The notes under the pieces are model-generated. The model saw nothing but the letters and a program-made list of their open reading frames with translations. It did no database searches and was not told the origin of the DNA. From CALMEC01 sp963777565 (GTDB lineage: Bacteria > Actinomycetota > Thermoleophilia > Miltoncostaeales > Miltoncostaeaceae): a DNA stretch of 64,000 nucleotides. Positions 25,692-33,762 of the stretch are shown in pieces. Both the position numbers and the translations under genes were made by a program. Location of the stretch: positions 243,369 through 307,368 of the forward strand of contig CAVZQZ010000008.1 in assembly GCA_963777565.1 (NCBI GenBank), written 5' to 3'. The stretch's first letter is position 1; each line of letters begins with the position of its first letter.

Positions 25692-25722
25692 GGTCCGGGC
25701 GTCGTCTCTGGACGCCCGGACC
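25692..25722. terminator. Bidirectional terminator hairpin
   Basis: GGTCCGGGCGTC and its exact complement GACGCCCGGACC form a 12-bp stem with a 7-nt loop, between the convergent TetR and hsp20 genes, so it can stop transcripts from both sides. Confidence 0.75.
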
Positions 25723-25730
25723 TGCACCGG

Positions 25731-26171
25731 TCAGCCGAGGGGGTTGACGGCGATGACCTTTGGTTCGGGGGCCGTCGGCTTTGGGATCGTGATCTTCAGG
25801 ACCCCGTAGGCGACGCCCGCCGTGATGTCGTCCTCGGAGACGCCGGGTGGCAGCGCGAAGGTCCGCTCGAACCCGCCGTACGAGCGCTCGAGACGGTAGG
25901 AGCGCTCCTCGCTCACCTCCTCCTCGAGGCGCCGTTCGCCGGAGACGCGCAGGATGCCGTTCTGGACGGTGATCTGGATGTCCTCGTCCTTGACGCCGGG
26001 CAACTCCGCCGTGATCACGATGGCGTCCTCGGTCTCGATGACGTCGCTAGTGGGCGACCACCGCTGGGGCAGGGTGCTCCCGGCGCCGGCACGCTTCATG
26101 AGGCGTTCCAGGTCTGCGCCCAGGGAAGCGAACTCCCTGAGCGGGTCCCACCGGATGATGTCGGTCAGCAT
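25731..26171 (-). CDS. Hsp20/alpha-crystallin small heat-shock protein
   Basis: A 146-residue small heat-shock protein. The N-terminal arm (MLTDIIRWDPLREFASLGADLERL) precedes the alpha-crystallin domain (about 40-132): SDVIETEDAIVITAELPGVKDEDIQITV, ILRVSGERR, RSYGGFERTFALPPGVSEDDITAG, and the closing GVLKITIPK. The C-terminal anchor I-x-I/V reads KVIAVN. It holds unfolding proteins for refolding by DnaK/GroEL. ATG at 26171 with GAGAGGAGC upstream. No HAIR or CIRCE box was recognised. Confidence 0.96.
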   Translation of the reverse strand: MLTDIIRWDPLREFASLGADLERLMKRAGAGSTLPQRWSPTSDVIETEDAIVITAELPGVKDEDIQITVQNGILRVSGERRLEEEVSEERSYRLERSYGGFERTFALPPGVSEDDITAGVAYGVLKITIPKPTAPEPKVIAVNPLG

Positions 26172-26327
26172 GATGATGCTCCTCTCGTTCGACTCGCCCT
26201 TCGAACATAGGAGTTGCCGCCGCCCGCGGCGTCGGTGACGACCCGGATCAGCACTGCGGGGATCGGGCGAAATGTGCTGAGATCGGCTGGAGCCGGATGG
26301 GCCGCTGCCGTGATCTCCAGACGTGGG

Positions 26328-27080
26328 TCAGCCGTGCGTGACGGAGACGAGCGTGAGCGCTTCCCGTGGCCCGGGCCCCTTCACCTCGAATTCCCTCACG
26401 GTGCCGATCCCCCGCACGTAGAGCTTCGCGTCCAGCACGTTCGGCTCGAGCGGCGTCCACTCCGTTGTGCGCAACGCCCGTATCGACGAGACGTACGGGA
26501 CCGTCACCGACGCCGACAGGTCCACGATCCTGAACCGGTCCTCCGCATGACCCGGGAAGAGCTCCTGCTGGAACTCCTGGCCGACCTTTGGCTTCGCCGG
26601 CATGAAGATGCCGCCTCGCGCGCCGCCGACCCCGGCCTGGAAGGAACCCTCCCGGCTCACGACCGTTCCGTCCTCGAGTTCCTTGGTCGCCTCCCCGAGG
26701 TACCAGACGTTGCCGCGGCGATCCTGCGTGTACCAGTCGACGGTATCCTCGGACAGCTCGCCGTCCAGGTAGAGCCGGTCACGCACGACGACGGCAGGCG
26801 CGCCCAGGATTCGCTTCGTCCTGCGGGTCACCCGCAGGATCTCCACCGCCGCCTTGCCGTCCTTGGTCCCGCGGTAGCGGTACACCGATCCGAGTCTGAG
26901 CGGGAACCATGGGTTGGTGACGTGGGCCGAGAAGTCGGCGGGAACGACGTTGTCGGGGCCGACGGTCGGCGCCCCGGTCGCGGGGATCCCCACAGCGAAC
27001 GCCGCCGGAGCGGAGGCTGACCCCGCGGCGGCGAGGGGCAGTACCGCCCCTGCGACGACGACGGTTCGGACGGACAACAT
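26328..27080 (-). CDS. Secreted protein of unknown function
   Basis: A 250-residue protein with a clear Sec signal peptide (MLSVRTVVVAGAVLPLAAAGSASA, cleavage near residue 24-29). The mature part has VVPADFSAHVTNPWFPLRLGSVYRYRG, then WYTQDRRGNVWYLGEATKELEDG, and ends GIGTVREFEVKGPGPREALTLV. This pattern recurs in actinobacterial secreted proteins annotated as hypothetical. No catalytic motif was recognised. The open frame continues 46 codons upstream, but the ATG at 27080 follows GAAGGGGC and starts exactly at the signal peptide. Confidence 0.8.
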   Translation of the reverse strand: MLSVRTVVVAGAVLPLAAAGSASAPAAFAVGIPATGAPTVGPDNVVPADFSAHVTNPWFPLRLGSVYRYRGTKDGKAAVEILRVTRRTKRILGAPAVVVRDRLYLDGELSEDTVDWYTQDRRGNVWYLGEATKELEDGTVVSREGSFQAGVGGARGGIFMPAKPKVGQEFQQELFPGHAEDRFRIVDLSASVTVPYVSSIRALRTTEWTPLEPNVLDAKLYVRGIGTVREFEVKGPGPREALTLVSVTHG

Positions 27081-27228
27081 CGGAGTGCCCCTTCGCGTGC
27101 CCAGTCGAGCCGGAACGGCCCGCTCTTGGCGACGATTGTGGCCGATCATCTGAATGAGACCCAGGGGCCGCGGTCCCTCCCGACGTCCTGAGCGGCACGT
27201 GAGGTTGGATGGAGACACGCCCCGAGCG

Positions 27229-27723
27229 CTACGACGGGATCCCCGGAGGCCCGAGGATTTCGATCCCGTACTCGGCGGCCGTGGCGACCATTACCTCGGG
27301 CGCGGGTGGTCGGCTGGTGGCGGGCGGGAGCGTGGGTGTCAGCGCCGGTTCGGACACTGCGCGCATGAACTCCTCGAAGCCGGCGGGTTCTGCGACGAGC
27401 AGGAAGCGGGCCTCGGGTGAGGTGACGGTGAACGTGTGGGGGACGTCGCGCGGGCCGTACACGAACGCTCCCGCTGCCGCGTTGATCACCTGGCCGCCGA
27501 CCCAGAACGTCAGCTCGCCGTCGATCACATAGAACCACTCGTCCTCGTTGTGGTGTAGGTGCAGCGGGGATCCTGAGCCCTGCGGGGCGAGGTGCTCGAT
27601 GACCGCGACGCGGCCGCCGGTCGTCGTCGCCGAGGACTTGATGATCGCCAGGACTCCGAGGAACCAGATCGCCTCGCCCTGTCCGGCCTCCAGCGCGATC
27701 GATGCGACGGACGTGGTGCTCAT
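27229..27723 (-). CDS. Cupin-domain protein
   Basis: A 164-residue cupin. Motif 1 is SGSPLHLHHNEDEWFYVIDGEL (split ligands H, H, E; here cited in short form) and motif 2 GAFVYGPRDVPHTF. GGGAGTGTCC lies before the ATG at 27723. It is the same small-protein type as the cupin at 6239 (matching HxHxNEDE, GxxPHT and C-terminal EILGPP / DLVGPP endings) but regulated by a divergent TetR gene rather than a PadR. Small-molecule dioxygenase or isomerase activity is possible; substrate unknown. Confidence 0.88.
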   Translation of the reverse strand: MSTTSVASIALEAGQGEAIWFLGVLAIIKSSATTTGGRVAVIEHLAPQGSGSPLHLHHNEDEWFYVIDGELTFWVGGQVINAAAGAFVYGPRDVPHTFTVTSPEARFLLVAEPAGFEEFMRAVSEPALTPTLPPATSRPPAPEVMVATAAEYGIEILGPPGIPS

Positions 27724-27813
27724 AAGGACACTCCCTTTCCGTAAATGGCGCAACGCAGTGTTTCGCGATAATGCGCACCCTGCCATGCCGCGCGTGGCCT
27801 GTCAAGCTTTGGC

Positions 27814-27828
27814 GATACGTGATGTATC
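27814..27828. promoter_or_regulatory. Palindrome GATACGTGATGTATC (probable TetR operator)
   Basis: GATAC-GTGAT-GTATC is a perfect 5-bp inverted repeat with a 5-bp centre, within 10 bp of the TetR start codon and in front of the divergent cupin. Location supports autorepression and control of the cupin gene. Confidence 0.65.
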
Positions 27829-27836
27829 ATCAGGTA

Positions 27837-28424
27837 ATGGCCCGCTCGTACCAGCTCAAGCGCCGCGCGGAGCGCCAGGACGAGACCCGGCAGCGGATCA
27901 TCGAGGCCGCGATCGAACTGCACCAGACGATCGGCCCGGCCGCCACGACCGTCACCGAGATCGCGGAACGCGCGCACGTGGGCAGGGTGACCGTCTACCG
28001 CCATTTTCCGGACGAGCCGACGCTCGCACGCGCCTGCAGCGGCCTGTACTTCGAGCGCCACCCTCCGCCCGACCCCGACGGGTGGGCCGATATCGACGAT
28101 CCGGAACGGCGGCTGCGGACCGGGCTGACGGACACCTACGCGTACCACCGCGCCACCGAACAGATGATGAGCCGCGTCCTCGCAGACGCTCGCGACCATG
28201 AGGTCATGGCGCCCTACCACGCGCTCTGGAACCACGCAGCCGCCGTCCTCGCGGACGCTTGGCCCGCGCGGGGTCGCCGGCGCACGCTGCTTCGGGCCGG
28301 GATTGCCCTGGCCCTGACCTTCGACACGTGGAGGACGCTCACGCTCGACCAGCAGCTCACGGACACGCAGGCGGTGGAGTTGATGCTGCGCCTGAGCTGC
28401 GAGTGCGACGCCGCAAGAGGCTGA
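27837..28424 (+). CDS. TetR-family regulator (cupin-linked)
   Basis: A 195-residue TetR regulator, ATG at 27837 (MARSYQLKRRAERQ). The helix-turn-helix domain is TRQRIIEAAIELHQTIGPAATTVTEIAERAHVGRVTVYRHFPDE in segments; the C-terminal domain has LTDTYAYHRATEQMMSRVLADARDHEVM. There is hardly any ribosome-binding site and the start abuts the operator, so a leaderless transcript is possible. Divergent from the cupin gene at 27229. Confidence 0.92.
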   Translation: MARSYQLKRRAERQDETRQRIIEAAIELHQTIGPAATTVTEIAERAHVGRVTVYRHFPDEPTLARACSGLYFERHPPPDPDGWADIDDPERRLRTGLTDTYAYHRATEQMMSRVLADARDHEVMAPYHALWNHAAAVLADAWPARGRRRTLLRAGIALALTFDTWRTLTLDQQLTDTQAVELMLRLSCECDAARG

Positions 28425-28518
28425 GCAAGGGCCACCCGGCACCGAAACCGTTCCCGCCGTGGGTCGGACCTCGCGATCGGCGGGCGCGCGTGCGAGAGGG
28501 GGGTCTAGCCTGCGCTCG

Positions 28519-29478
28519 ATGTCATCTGCCGCCGCTCCCGACGCCGCCGTCGACCTGCATGGTGTGACGAAGCGCTACGCGCCGGAGCCGGCTCCGATCG
28601 CCCTGGACGGGATCGACTTGCGCGTCGGTCGCGGGGAGATCTTCGGTCTGCTCGGCCCGAACGGCGCCGGGAAGACGACGACCGTCGGGATCGCCACCAC
28701 GAGGGTCAAGCCGACGTCCGGCTCGGTCCGCGTCGGTGGCGTGGACGCCGTGGCCGACCCCCCCGGAGTCAAGGGCCGCATCGGGGTGGTAACCCAATTC
28801 AACACGTTGGATCGCGCCTGCCGGGTATGGGAGAACCTCTACTTCCACGGACGGTTCTTCGGGCTCGCCGGGAGCGACGCGCGCCGCCGCGCCGACGAGT
28901 TGCTCGACGCCTTCGAGCTCGGCGACCGCGCCGCGTCGATGGTCCCCGAGCTCTCCGGTGGGCTCGCACGGCGCGTGCAGCTCGCCTGCGCTCTGGTGCA
29001 CCGGCCCGAGGTCCTGTTCCTGGACGAGCCGACGACGGGCCTCGACCCGCAGAGCCGGATCGCGCTGTGGGAGGCCGTCGAGCGGCTGCGTCAGGACGAG
29101 GGTGTGACGGTCGTCCTGACCACGCATTACATCGAGGAGGCCGACCGCCTCTGCGATCGGGTCGCGATCATGGATCGCGGCAGGATCCTGGTGTGCGACG
29201 CGCCGGATGCCATCAAGCGCGACGTCGACGCGTCGACCCTGGTGACGCTGCGCCTCTCCGAGCCGGACGCCGATGCGGTCGCTCGCATCCGGGCGCTCAC
29301 CGGGGTCCGCTCGGTGGACGCCGATGACGTCCTGGTGCGGGTACGCGTCGCGGGCGTCGACGGCATCGTGCCGCACGTGGTTGAGGCCGTCGGCCGGCAC
29401 CTGCGCGACGTGTCGGTGGCCGAGCCCTCGCTGGAGACGGCCTTCATCGCGCTGACCGGCCGGGGGTTGCGCGAGTGA
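28519..29478 (+). CDS. ABC-type drug exporter ATPase (DrrA-like)
   Basis: A 319-residue ATPase: Walker A GLLGPNGAGKTTT, Q-loop VTQFNTLDRACRVWENLYFHG, signature LSGGLARRVQLACAL, Walker B VLFLDEPTTGLDP, H-loop VLTTHYIEEADRLC, followed by the DUF4162-like C-terminal domain (SVAEPSLETAFIALTGRGLRE) typical of DrrA/DrrB-type exporters. The signature is LSGGLARRVQ rather than LSGGMRRRLE. Its last bases overlap the permease start, so the two are coupled. Substrate unknown (drug or lipid-type export is family knowledge). Confidence 0.94.
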   Translation: MSSAAAPDAAVDLHGVTKRYAPEPAPIALDGIDLRVGRGEIFGLLGPNGAGKTTTVGIATTRVKPTSGSVRVGGVDAVADPPGVKGRIGVVTQFNTLDRACRVWENLYFHGRFFGLAGSDARRRADELLDAFELGDRAASMVPELSGGLARRVQLACALVHRPEVLFLDEPTTGLDPQSRIALWEAVERLRQDEGVTVVLTTHYIEEADRLCDRVAIMDRGRILVCDAPDAIKRDVDASTLVTLRLSEPDADAVARIRALTGVRSVDADDVLVRVRVAGVDGIVPHVVEAVGRHLRDVSVAEPSLETAFIALTGRGLRE

Positions 29479-30311
29479 GCGCCACCCTGGTCGCGCGGCG
29501 CCCGTCGACGCGAATGGCGATGTACGCCCGCGCGTTCTGGGGCCTCCTGCTGAGGGACGCCCGCGTGCTGCTGCGCGAGTTCGTCCCGTTCCTGCTGCGG
29601 ACCGTGATGAACCCGTTGCTGTTTACGTTCGTCTTCACATACGTCCTGCCGAAGACCGGTGGCACTTTCGGCGCGGGCGGTGATGGCTCGCAGACGTTCG
29701 CCACCGTCCTCGTGCCGGGCCTCGTGGCCGTCGCGATCTTCTTCCAGGGCATCGCAGCGGTGGCCCTGCCGCTGGCGATCGAGCTGGGCGGCACCCGCGA
29801 GATCGAGGACCGCGTGATGGCGCCGTTGCCGGTGGACCTGGTCGGGGTCGAGAAGGTGGTGTGGAGCGCGGTGCAGTCGGTCGTGGCGGCCGTGATCGTC
29901 TTCCCGCTGCTCCTGGTGATCCCGGCGGAGAACGTCTCGGTTTCGGTGGCGAGCTGGCCCATCCTGATCGTCGTCGTACTGCTGGGCTCCTTCGCGGCCG
30001 GCTTCATCGGCCTGCTCCTGGGCACGGTGGTGAAGCCGCGCCAGATCGGCCTCATCTTCTCGTTGGTCGTCGTCCCGGTGACCTTTCTTGGCTGTGTCTA
30101 CTACCCGTGGGAGCATCTCCACACCATCCGATGGCTGCAGGTCGCGACGCTGCTCAACCCGCTCGTCTACGTCTCCGAGGGTCTGCGGGCCGCGCTCACG
30201 CCCGACCTCCCGCACATGCCGACGGCGGTGTTCCTCGGCGCGCTGGTCGGCCTCCTGGTGGTCCTCGGCTGGGCAAGCACCAGGTCCTTCTCCCGGCGGG
30301 TCGTCGACTGA
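29475..30311 (+). CDS. ABC-2-type exporter permease (DrrB-like)
   Basis: A 278-residue six-helix ABC-2 permease, GTG start overlapping the ATPase stop (GTGA). Helices: FLLRTVMNPLLFTFVFTYVL, LVPGLVAVAIFFQGIAAVALPLA, VVWSAVQSVVAAVIVFPLLLV, ASWPILIVVVLLGSFAAGFIGLLL, GLIFSLVVVPVTFLGCVYYPW, and AVFLGALVGLLVVLGWA. The conserved EDRVMAPLPVDLVGVEKV cytoplasmic loop and FLGCVYYPW are typical. It forms the channel with the preceding ATPase. Confidence 0.94.
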   Translation: MSATLVARRPSTRMAMYARAFWGLLLRDARVLLREFVPFLLRTVMNPLLFTFVFTYVLPKTGGTFGAGGDGSQTFATVLVPGLVAVAIFFQGIAAVALPLAIELGGTREIEDRVMAPLPVDLVGVEKVVWSAVQSVVAAVIVFPLLLVIPAENVSVSVASWPILIVVVLLGSFAAGFIGLLLGTVVKPRQIGLIFSLVVVPVTFLGCVYYPWEHLHTIRWLQVATLLNPLVYVSEGLRAALTPDLPHMPTAVFLGALVGLLVVLGWASTRSFSRRVVD

Positions 30312-30375
30312 GCCCTCAACGGGGCGGTCCGTTGCGACCGGCCCTTTCCGCTCGAGCTCGCGACAACGGACGCCG

Positions 30376-31131
30376 TCAGCGCTGCGCCGGGTCCTCGACG
30401 ACTCCGAAGACGTCCTTCATCACCTGCCCGTAGTCGCGCAGCGCGCCGGCACAGTCACCTGAGAACGACGATCCGTGCATGACCGCAAGGGTCCTCGGCT
30501 TGAGCGCCGCGAGTCCTTCGAGGACCTTCCCGGTCTGGGGCGTGTACGGCATGTACGCGGCGAGGACGCCGGACTGATACTCGCGCAGCGCAGCATGGGC
30601 GCGCGCGACAACGTCGGCCTCGGTGAGGGCCTCCACGTCGCCGTTTTGGTGAAAGAGATCCGAGCACAGGAGCGTCCGCTCGGCCTCCTCAAACAGCACA
30701 CAGGCATCCCACCCGTGTGGCAGATGCGGCGTGCGATGGAGCCGGAAGCGGTAACGACCTGTCTCGAGCACCTCGCCGTTGGCGAGCGGCCGAGGCGCGC
30801 GGTCTGAGAAGTCGTTCAGGTTCACGAGGACGCCGGTATCGCTGAAGACCGGTATCGAGCGCGGCGCCTCGGCGAGCCAGTGGTTGAGCGCTCCGCACTC
30901 GTCTGACTCGAAGTGGCTGAACCCGATGAAGGCCAGGTCAGCGGGGTCCATCACTGATGCGACGCCCGCGCGCACCAGCGGAAACATGTGCCGCAGGCCG
31001 GTGTGAAAGAGCAGCGGCTGATCGTCGCGGACCAGGAAGTGGTTGAACTGGAGCTGAATCTCCGGGACGAAGACGCTGATCCGGTAGAGGTCCCGGGCGA
31101 TCTCGGTGACGTGGGGTCCATCCGGCGGCAT
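30376..31131 (-). CDS. Metallo-beta-lactamase-fold protein (flavodiiron/ODP-like oxygen-binding type)
   Basis: A 251-residue MBL-fold protein, ATG at 31131 after GAAGGGAGG. Core: FNHFLVRDDQPLLFHTG, the metal motif FIGFSHFESDECGALNHWL (the HxExDxxG arrangement, with C where the class has H), RTPHLPHGWDACVLFEE, LLCSDLFHQNGDV, and KPRTLAVMHGSSFSGD. This is closest to the di-iron MBL domain of flavodiiron proteins and the ODP oxygen sensors, without a flavodoxin domain. Function: oxygen/NO binding or reduction is inferred. Convergent with the exporter permease. Confidence 0.85.
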   Translation of the reverse strand: MPPDGPHVTEIARDLYRISVFVPEIQLQFNHFLVRDDQPLLFHTGLRHMFPLVRAGVASVMDPADLAFIGFSHFESDECGALNHWLAEAPRSIPVFSDTGVLVNLNDFSDRAPRPLANGEVLETGRYRFRLHRTPHLPHGWDACVLFEEAERTLLCSDLFHQNGDVEALTEADVVARAHAALREYQSGVLAAYMPYTPQTGKVLEGLAALKPRTLAVMHGSSFSGDCAGALRDYGQVMKDVFGVVEDPAQR

Positions 31132-31215
31132 GGCGCCTCCCTTCTCGACTGATGTCTCGATCCTCTCTGTCCCGGCCGACATGTCAACCCTCACGAAAAA
31201 CCGGATGCCCCCTGT

Positions 31216-31247
31216 GATGCGGCGTTGGTTTGCACGGCGGCTTGCAT
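31216..31247 (+). repeat. Isolated short copy of the 49/58-kb repeat
   Basis: GATGCGGCGTTGGTTTGCAC followed by GGCGGCTTGCAT matches the right-hand end of the larger repeats at 49069-49371 and 57782-58096 and 53591-53775 (GATGCGGCGTTCGTTTGCAC, GGCGGTTGCAT) with few mismatches. It lies in the 250-bp gap between the MBL-fold gene and the DUF5661 gene, which otherwise holds nothing recognisable. Confidence 0.6.
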
Positions 31248-31380
31248 GGGCCGACGTCGCGTCCGGCAGGCGTTTCTCATCGGTGCACCGGCCGGGCTCA
31301 AGCCGCTCGTCGGGTGCCAACCCCCTCAGCTCAGCTGGGCGCCGCTGGCTTGCGCGCCGGCAGCGCGGCCTCGGGCGCCG

Positions 31381-31650
31381 CTACGCGCCGGCCTTCGCTT
31401 CCGCCTCCATCCGAGCGAGGCGGGTGTAGTAGTCGTGGAACTCGTTCAGGTGCGCGAGGGCGATCTTGCCGGTCGTGATCGGATCGTCGCCGGTCACGTC
31501 AGTCGCGGGGTCACGGTGCCCGTGCTCCAACTCAACCTCGAGCCCCATCCTGAACTGCTCCACGTCGAAGGGCGCGGTGGCCCACTCGATGCCGACCTGC
31601 TCGCCGATCTGCCTCGCCTGCTCGGTGGTGAACCGGGGTGTCTGGCTCAT
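31381..31650 (-). CDS. DUF5661-family small protein
   Basis: An 89-residue protein, ATG at 31650 with GGGAGCG upstream. FTTEQARQIGEQVGIEWATAPFDVEQFRMGLEVELEHG and TGKIALAHLNEFHDYYTRLARMEAEA match the DUF5661 pattern (helical, His-rich conserved positions EHG, AHLNE, DYYTRL). Function unknown. Monocistronic. Confidence 0.82.
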   Translation of the reverse strand: MSQTPRFTTEQARQIGEQVGIEWATAPFDVEQFRMGLEVELEHGHRDPATDVTGDDPITTGKIALAHLNEFHDYYTRLARMEAEAKAGA

Positions 31651-32065
31651 CGTTCGCTCCCATCGGTGCGGGTTTGGTCCGGCGAGGCCAGCGGGCACGC
31701 TCGACGCCTCGATACGGGCGCCGCTGTGGTGACCCGCCACTTCGTCCTCACCGAGCTGCTCCCGCATCATTACCGCCGAGCCACACGGGCGGCATCAGTG
31801 CCCTGCGACACCCGGCTTCGGGAATCCCGCGGAGACCCTCGGCCGCGAGGAAGGCGGGAAGAGGCCCGTCCTCAGGTGCGCGTTCGCTGCGCCGGATGCC
31901 ACGAGCCAGCCGTGAGGGACGCGCGGGGCGCGGCCCGTGTGAAACCGGAGCCGTCCGCCTCAGGTCAGAGAAACGTCCAAGCGCCCGGTCGGTCGCTCGC
32001 GAGCTTCCATCTCCGAGTCGGCGCGCCTCCAACGACCGGCGGAGTACTCGGGTGACCGTGCGCGG
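31651..32065. other. Intergenic region with no recognised gene
   Basis: About 415 bp between the DUF5661 gene and the terminator of the aminotransferase gene. Both strands give only short arginine-rich readings with no family resemblance or ribosome-binding site. Confidence 0.5.
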
Positions 32066-32097
32066 CGAGTCGGCTCCACCCGGGTGGAGCCGACTCG
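32066..32097 (-). terminator. Perfect 15-bp hairpin after the aminotransferase gene
   Basis: CGAGTCGGCTCCACC, a CG centre and the exact complement make a 32-bp perfect palindrome 20 bp past the aminotransferase stop. It is the strongest hairpin noticed in the window; a transcription terminator is the simplest reading. Confidence 0.75.
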
Positions 32098-32117
32098 TCC
32101 ATCTCGACCGCCTCCGG

Positions 32118-33314
32118 CTAGAGCGCCTCGACGCCCCTTCTGATCCGGTCCAACCCCTCGTCGAGCACCTCGTCGGGTGCCGCGTAGGTCAGGCGGACGT
32201 GGCCCTCACCGCGGCCGCCGAACGCGGAGCCCGCCACGACGCCGACCTGGTAGCTCTCGATCATGTAGTCGGCGAACTGCTGCGCCGTCATCCCCGTGCC
32301 GCGGATTTCGGGAAAGACGTAGAACGACCCCTCCGGGGTCGAGCATGCGACGCCGGGCATCTTGTTGAGCGCCTCGACGGTCTTGTCACGCTTGGCCTGG
32401 AGGCGCTTGGTCGTCTCGACGACGTGGTCCTGCGGGCCCGTGAGTGCCGCGAGGGCCGCCAGCTGGACGAACGCGGGCACGTTCGTGACCGAGTTCTGCT
32501 GGAAGATGTCCATCGTGGTGATGATGTCCCTGCTTGCCACGCACCAGCCGATACGGAAGCCGGTCATGATGTAGGTCTTCGAGAAGGTGTCGACGAGAAT
32601 CGACCGTTCGGACATCTCGTCCACGGCGGTGATCGTCCGGTGCTCGGCCGGCGGGTAGACCATGTGGCTGAAGATCTCGTCGCTCAGCACGATCACGTCG
32701 TGCTCGGCGCAGATCGCCGCGATCTCGTCCAGCTGGCCGACGGTCATGCCGTTGGGCCGCTGGGGCGAGTTGATGATCAGCATCTTGGTCTTGGACGTGA
32801 TCAGGCTCTGCAGCGAGTCGAGGTCGAAATGGAAATCCGGCTCGACTAGCGGCGCGTAGACGACCGTGCCTCCCGCGTAGGTGATCCAGAACTCGTCGGG
32901 CGGGTAGCCCGGGTTCGGGAAGATGACCTCGTCGCCTTGGTCGACGACCGTCAGCAGCGACTGGGTGAGCGCATGCTTGGCGCCCATGGTCACGAGGACC
33001 TCCTCGTGCGTCGTCGGGCGGCCGCGCTTGGTGGCCTCTTCGGCGATCGCCTCGCGCAGCTCCGGCAGGCCGGGGCCCGGAACGTAGCGCACGTGGCCGT
33101 CGGCGAGGGCCTTGGCACAGGCTTCCATGATGTGCGGGGCCGGTCGAAACTCATCGCCCTGGAAGTCGCCCTTTTCGAAATGGATGATGCGTTTGCCCGT
33201 CTCGCGCTCCTGCGCCTCGGCCTTGCGCAGTGAGGCCCACTGCTTGGGCAGCACGAAGTGCGACGTGCGGCGGGAGAGTCGGGGACGGATATGAGGTGAA
33301 GCGAGCGTGCCCAT
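32118..33314 (-). CDS. Class I/II PLP aminotransferase (aspartate aminotransferase family)
   Basis: A 398-residue fold-type I aminotransferase, ATG at 33314 after CGAGGAGAC. Motifs: IHFEKGDFQGDEFRPAPHIM, RYVPGPGLPELREAI, VTMGAKHALTQSLL, FPNPGYPPDEF, INSPQRPNGM, VIVLSDEIFSHMVY (D,Y PLP contacts), ILVDTFSKTYIMTGFRIGW (Schiff-base Lys in SKT), and GHVRLTYAAPDEVL (substrate Arg). INSPQRPNG replaces the usual NSPxNPTG, so substrate choice may differ. Preceded by an AT-rich promoter with palindrome AAGATATCTT. Confidence 0.94.
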   Translation of the reverse strand: MGTLASPHIRPRLSRRTSHFVLPKQWASLRKAEAQERETGKRIIHFEKGDFQGDEFRPAPHIMEACAKALADGHVRYVPGPGLPELREAIAEEATKRGRPTTHEEVLVTMGAKHALTQSLLTVVDQGDEVIFPNPGYPPDEFWITYAGGTVVYAPLVEPDFHFDLDSLQSLITSKTKMLIINSPQRPNGMTVGQLDEIAAICAEHDVIVLSDEIFSHMVYPPAEHRTITAVDEMSERSILVDTFSKTYIMTGFRIGWCVASRDIITTMDIFQQNSVTNVPAFVQLAALAALTGPQDHVVETTKRLQAKRDKTVEALNKMPGVACSTPEGSFYVFPEIRGTGMTAQQFADYMIESYQVGVVAGSAFGGRGEGHVRLTYAAPDEVLDEGLDRIRRGVEAL

Positions 33315-33762
33315 GGTTGTCTCCTCGCGGGCGTCATCGTAAAGATATCTTGTAACAATAGTCACATCTTTTCCTGATGCGCTGTCAACGGGGGATTCCC
33401 TGATACGGGCTGCCAGGTACCCACAGTCGCCCGCGCCCCTGTCCCTCGTGCCGCCCACCTTCTAGGGTGGTGCCCGGCGGGCCGAGCGTCGGAACTTGAC
33501 GCAGGACCACCCTGTCACTCGCAGGAGTTCCGGATGCACCTCGCACCCAGCACGCTCACAATGGCCGCCACCGCGCCCGCCAGGGCGGTGGGCGCGGTGG
33601 CAGACGCGACGCTCGGCAGGTGTCCGGCAGGGACCCGGCGGCTTCTGCCCTCGGCGCCGGGCGGACCGTCGCCCGGCACGGCCGGGTGGATGTCGCCTCC
33701 ACGTCGGTCGCCGCAGACACGCAGGCCGTGTCTCCGACGGGGCGTCGGATGGACGTAGGTCG
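33315..33762. other. Long gap upstream of the trehalose synthase gene
   Basis: Beyond the aminotransferase promoter, about 380 bp carry only arginine/proline-rich shadows on both strands. No RNA or protein family was recognised. It may hold the leader of the trehalose synthase gene. Confidence 0.4.
33335..33375 (-). promoter_or_regulatory. AT-rich promoter/operator of the aminotransferase gene
   Basis: AAGATATCTT (33342-33351, perfect palindrome) and a further ATCTT at 33366 flank TTGTAACAATAG, 30-60 bp upstream of the aminotransferase start. The AT content stands out. A regulator site overlapping a promoter is likely but unassigned. Confidence 0.5.
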
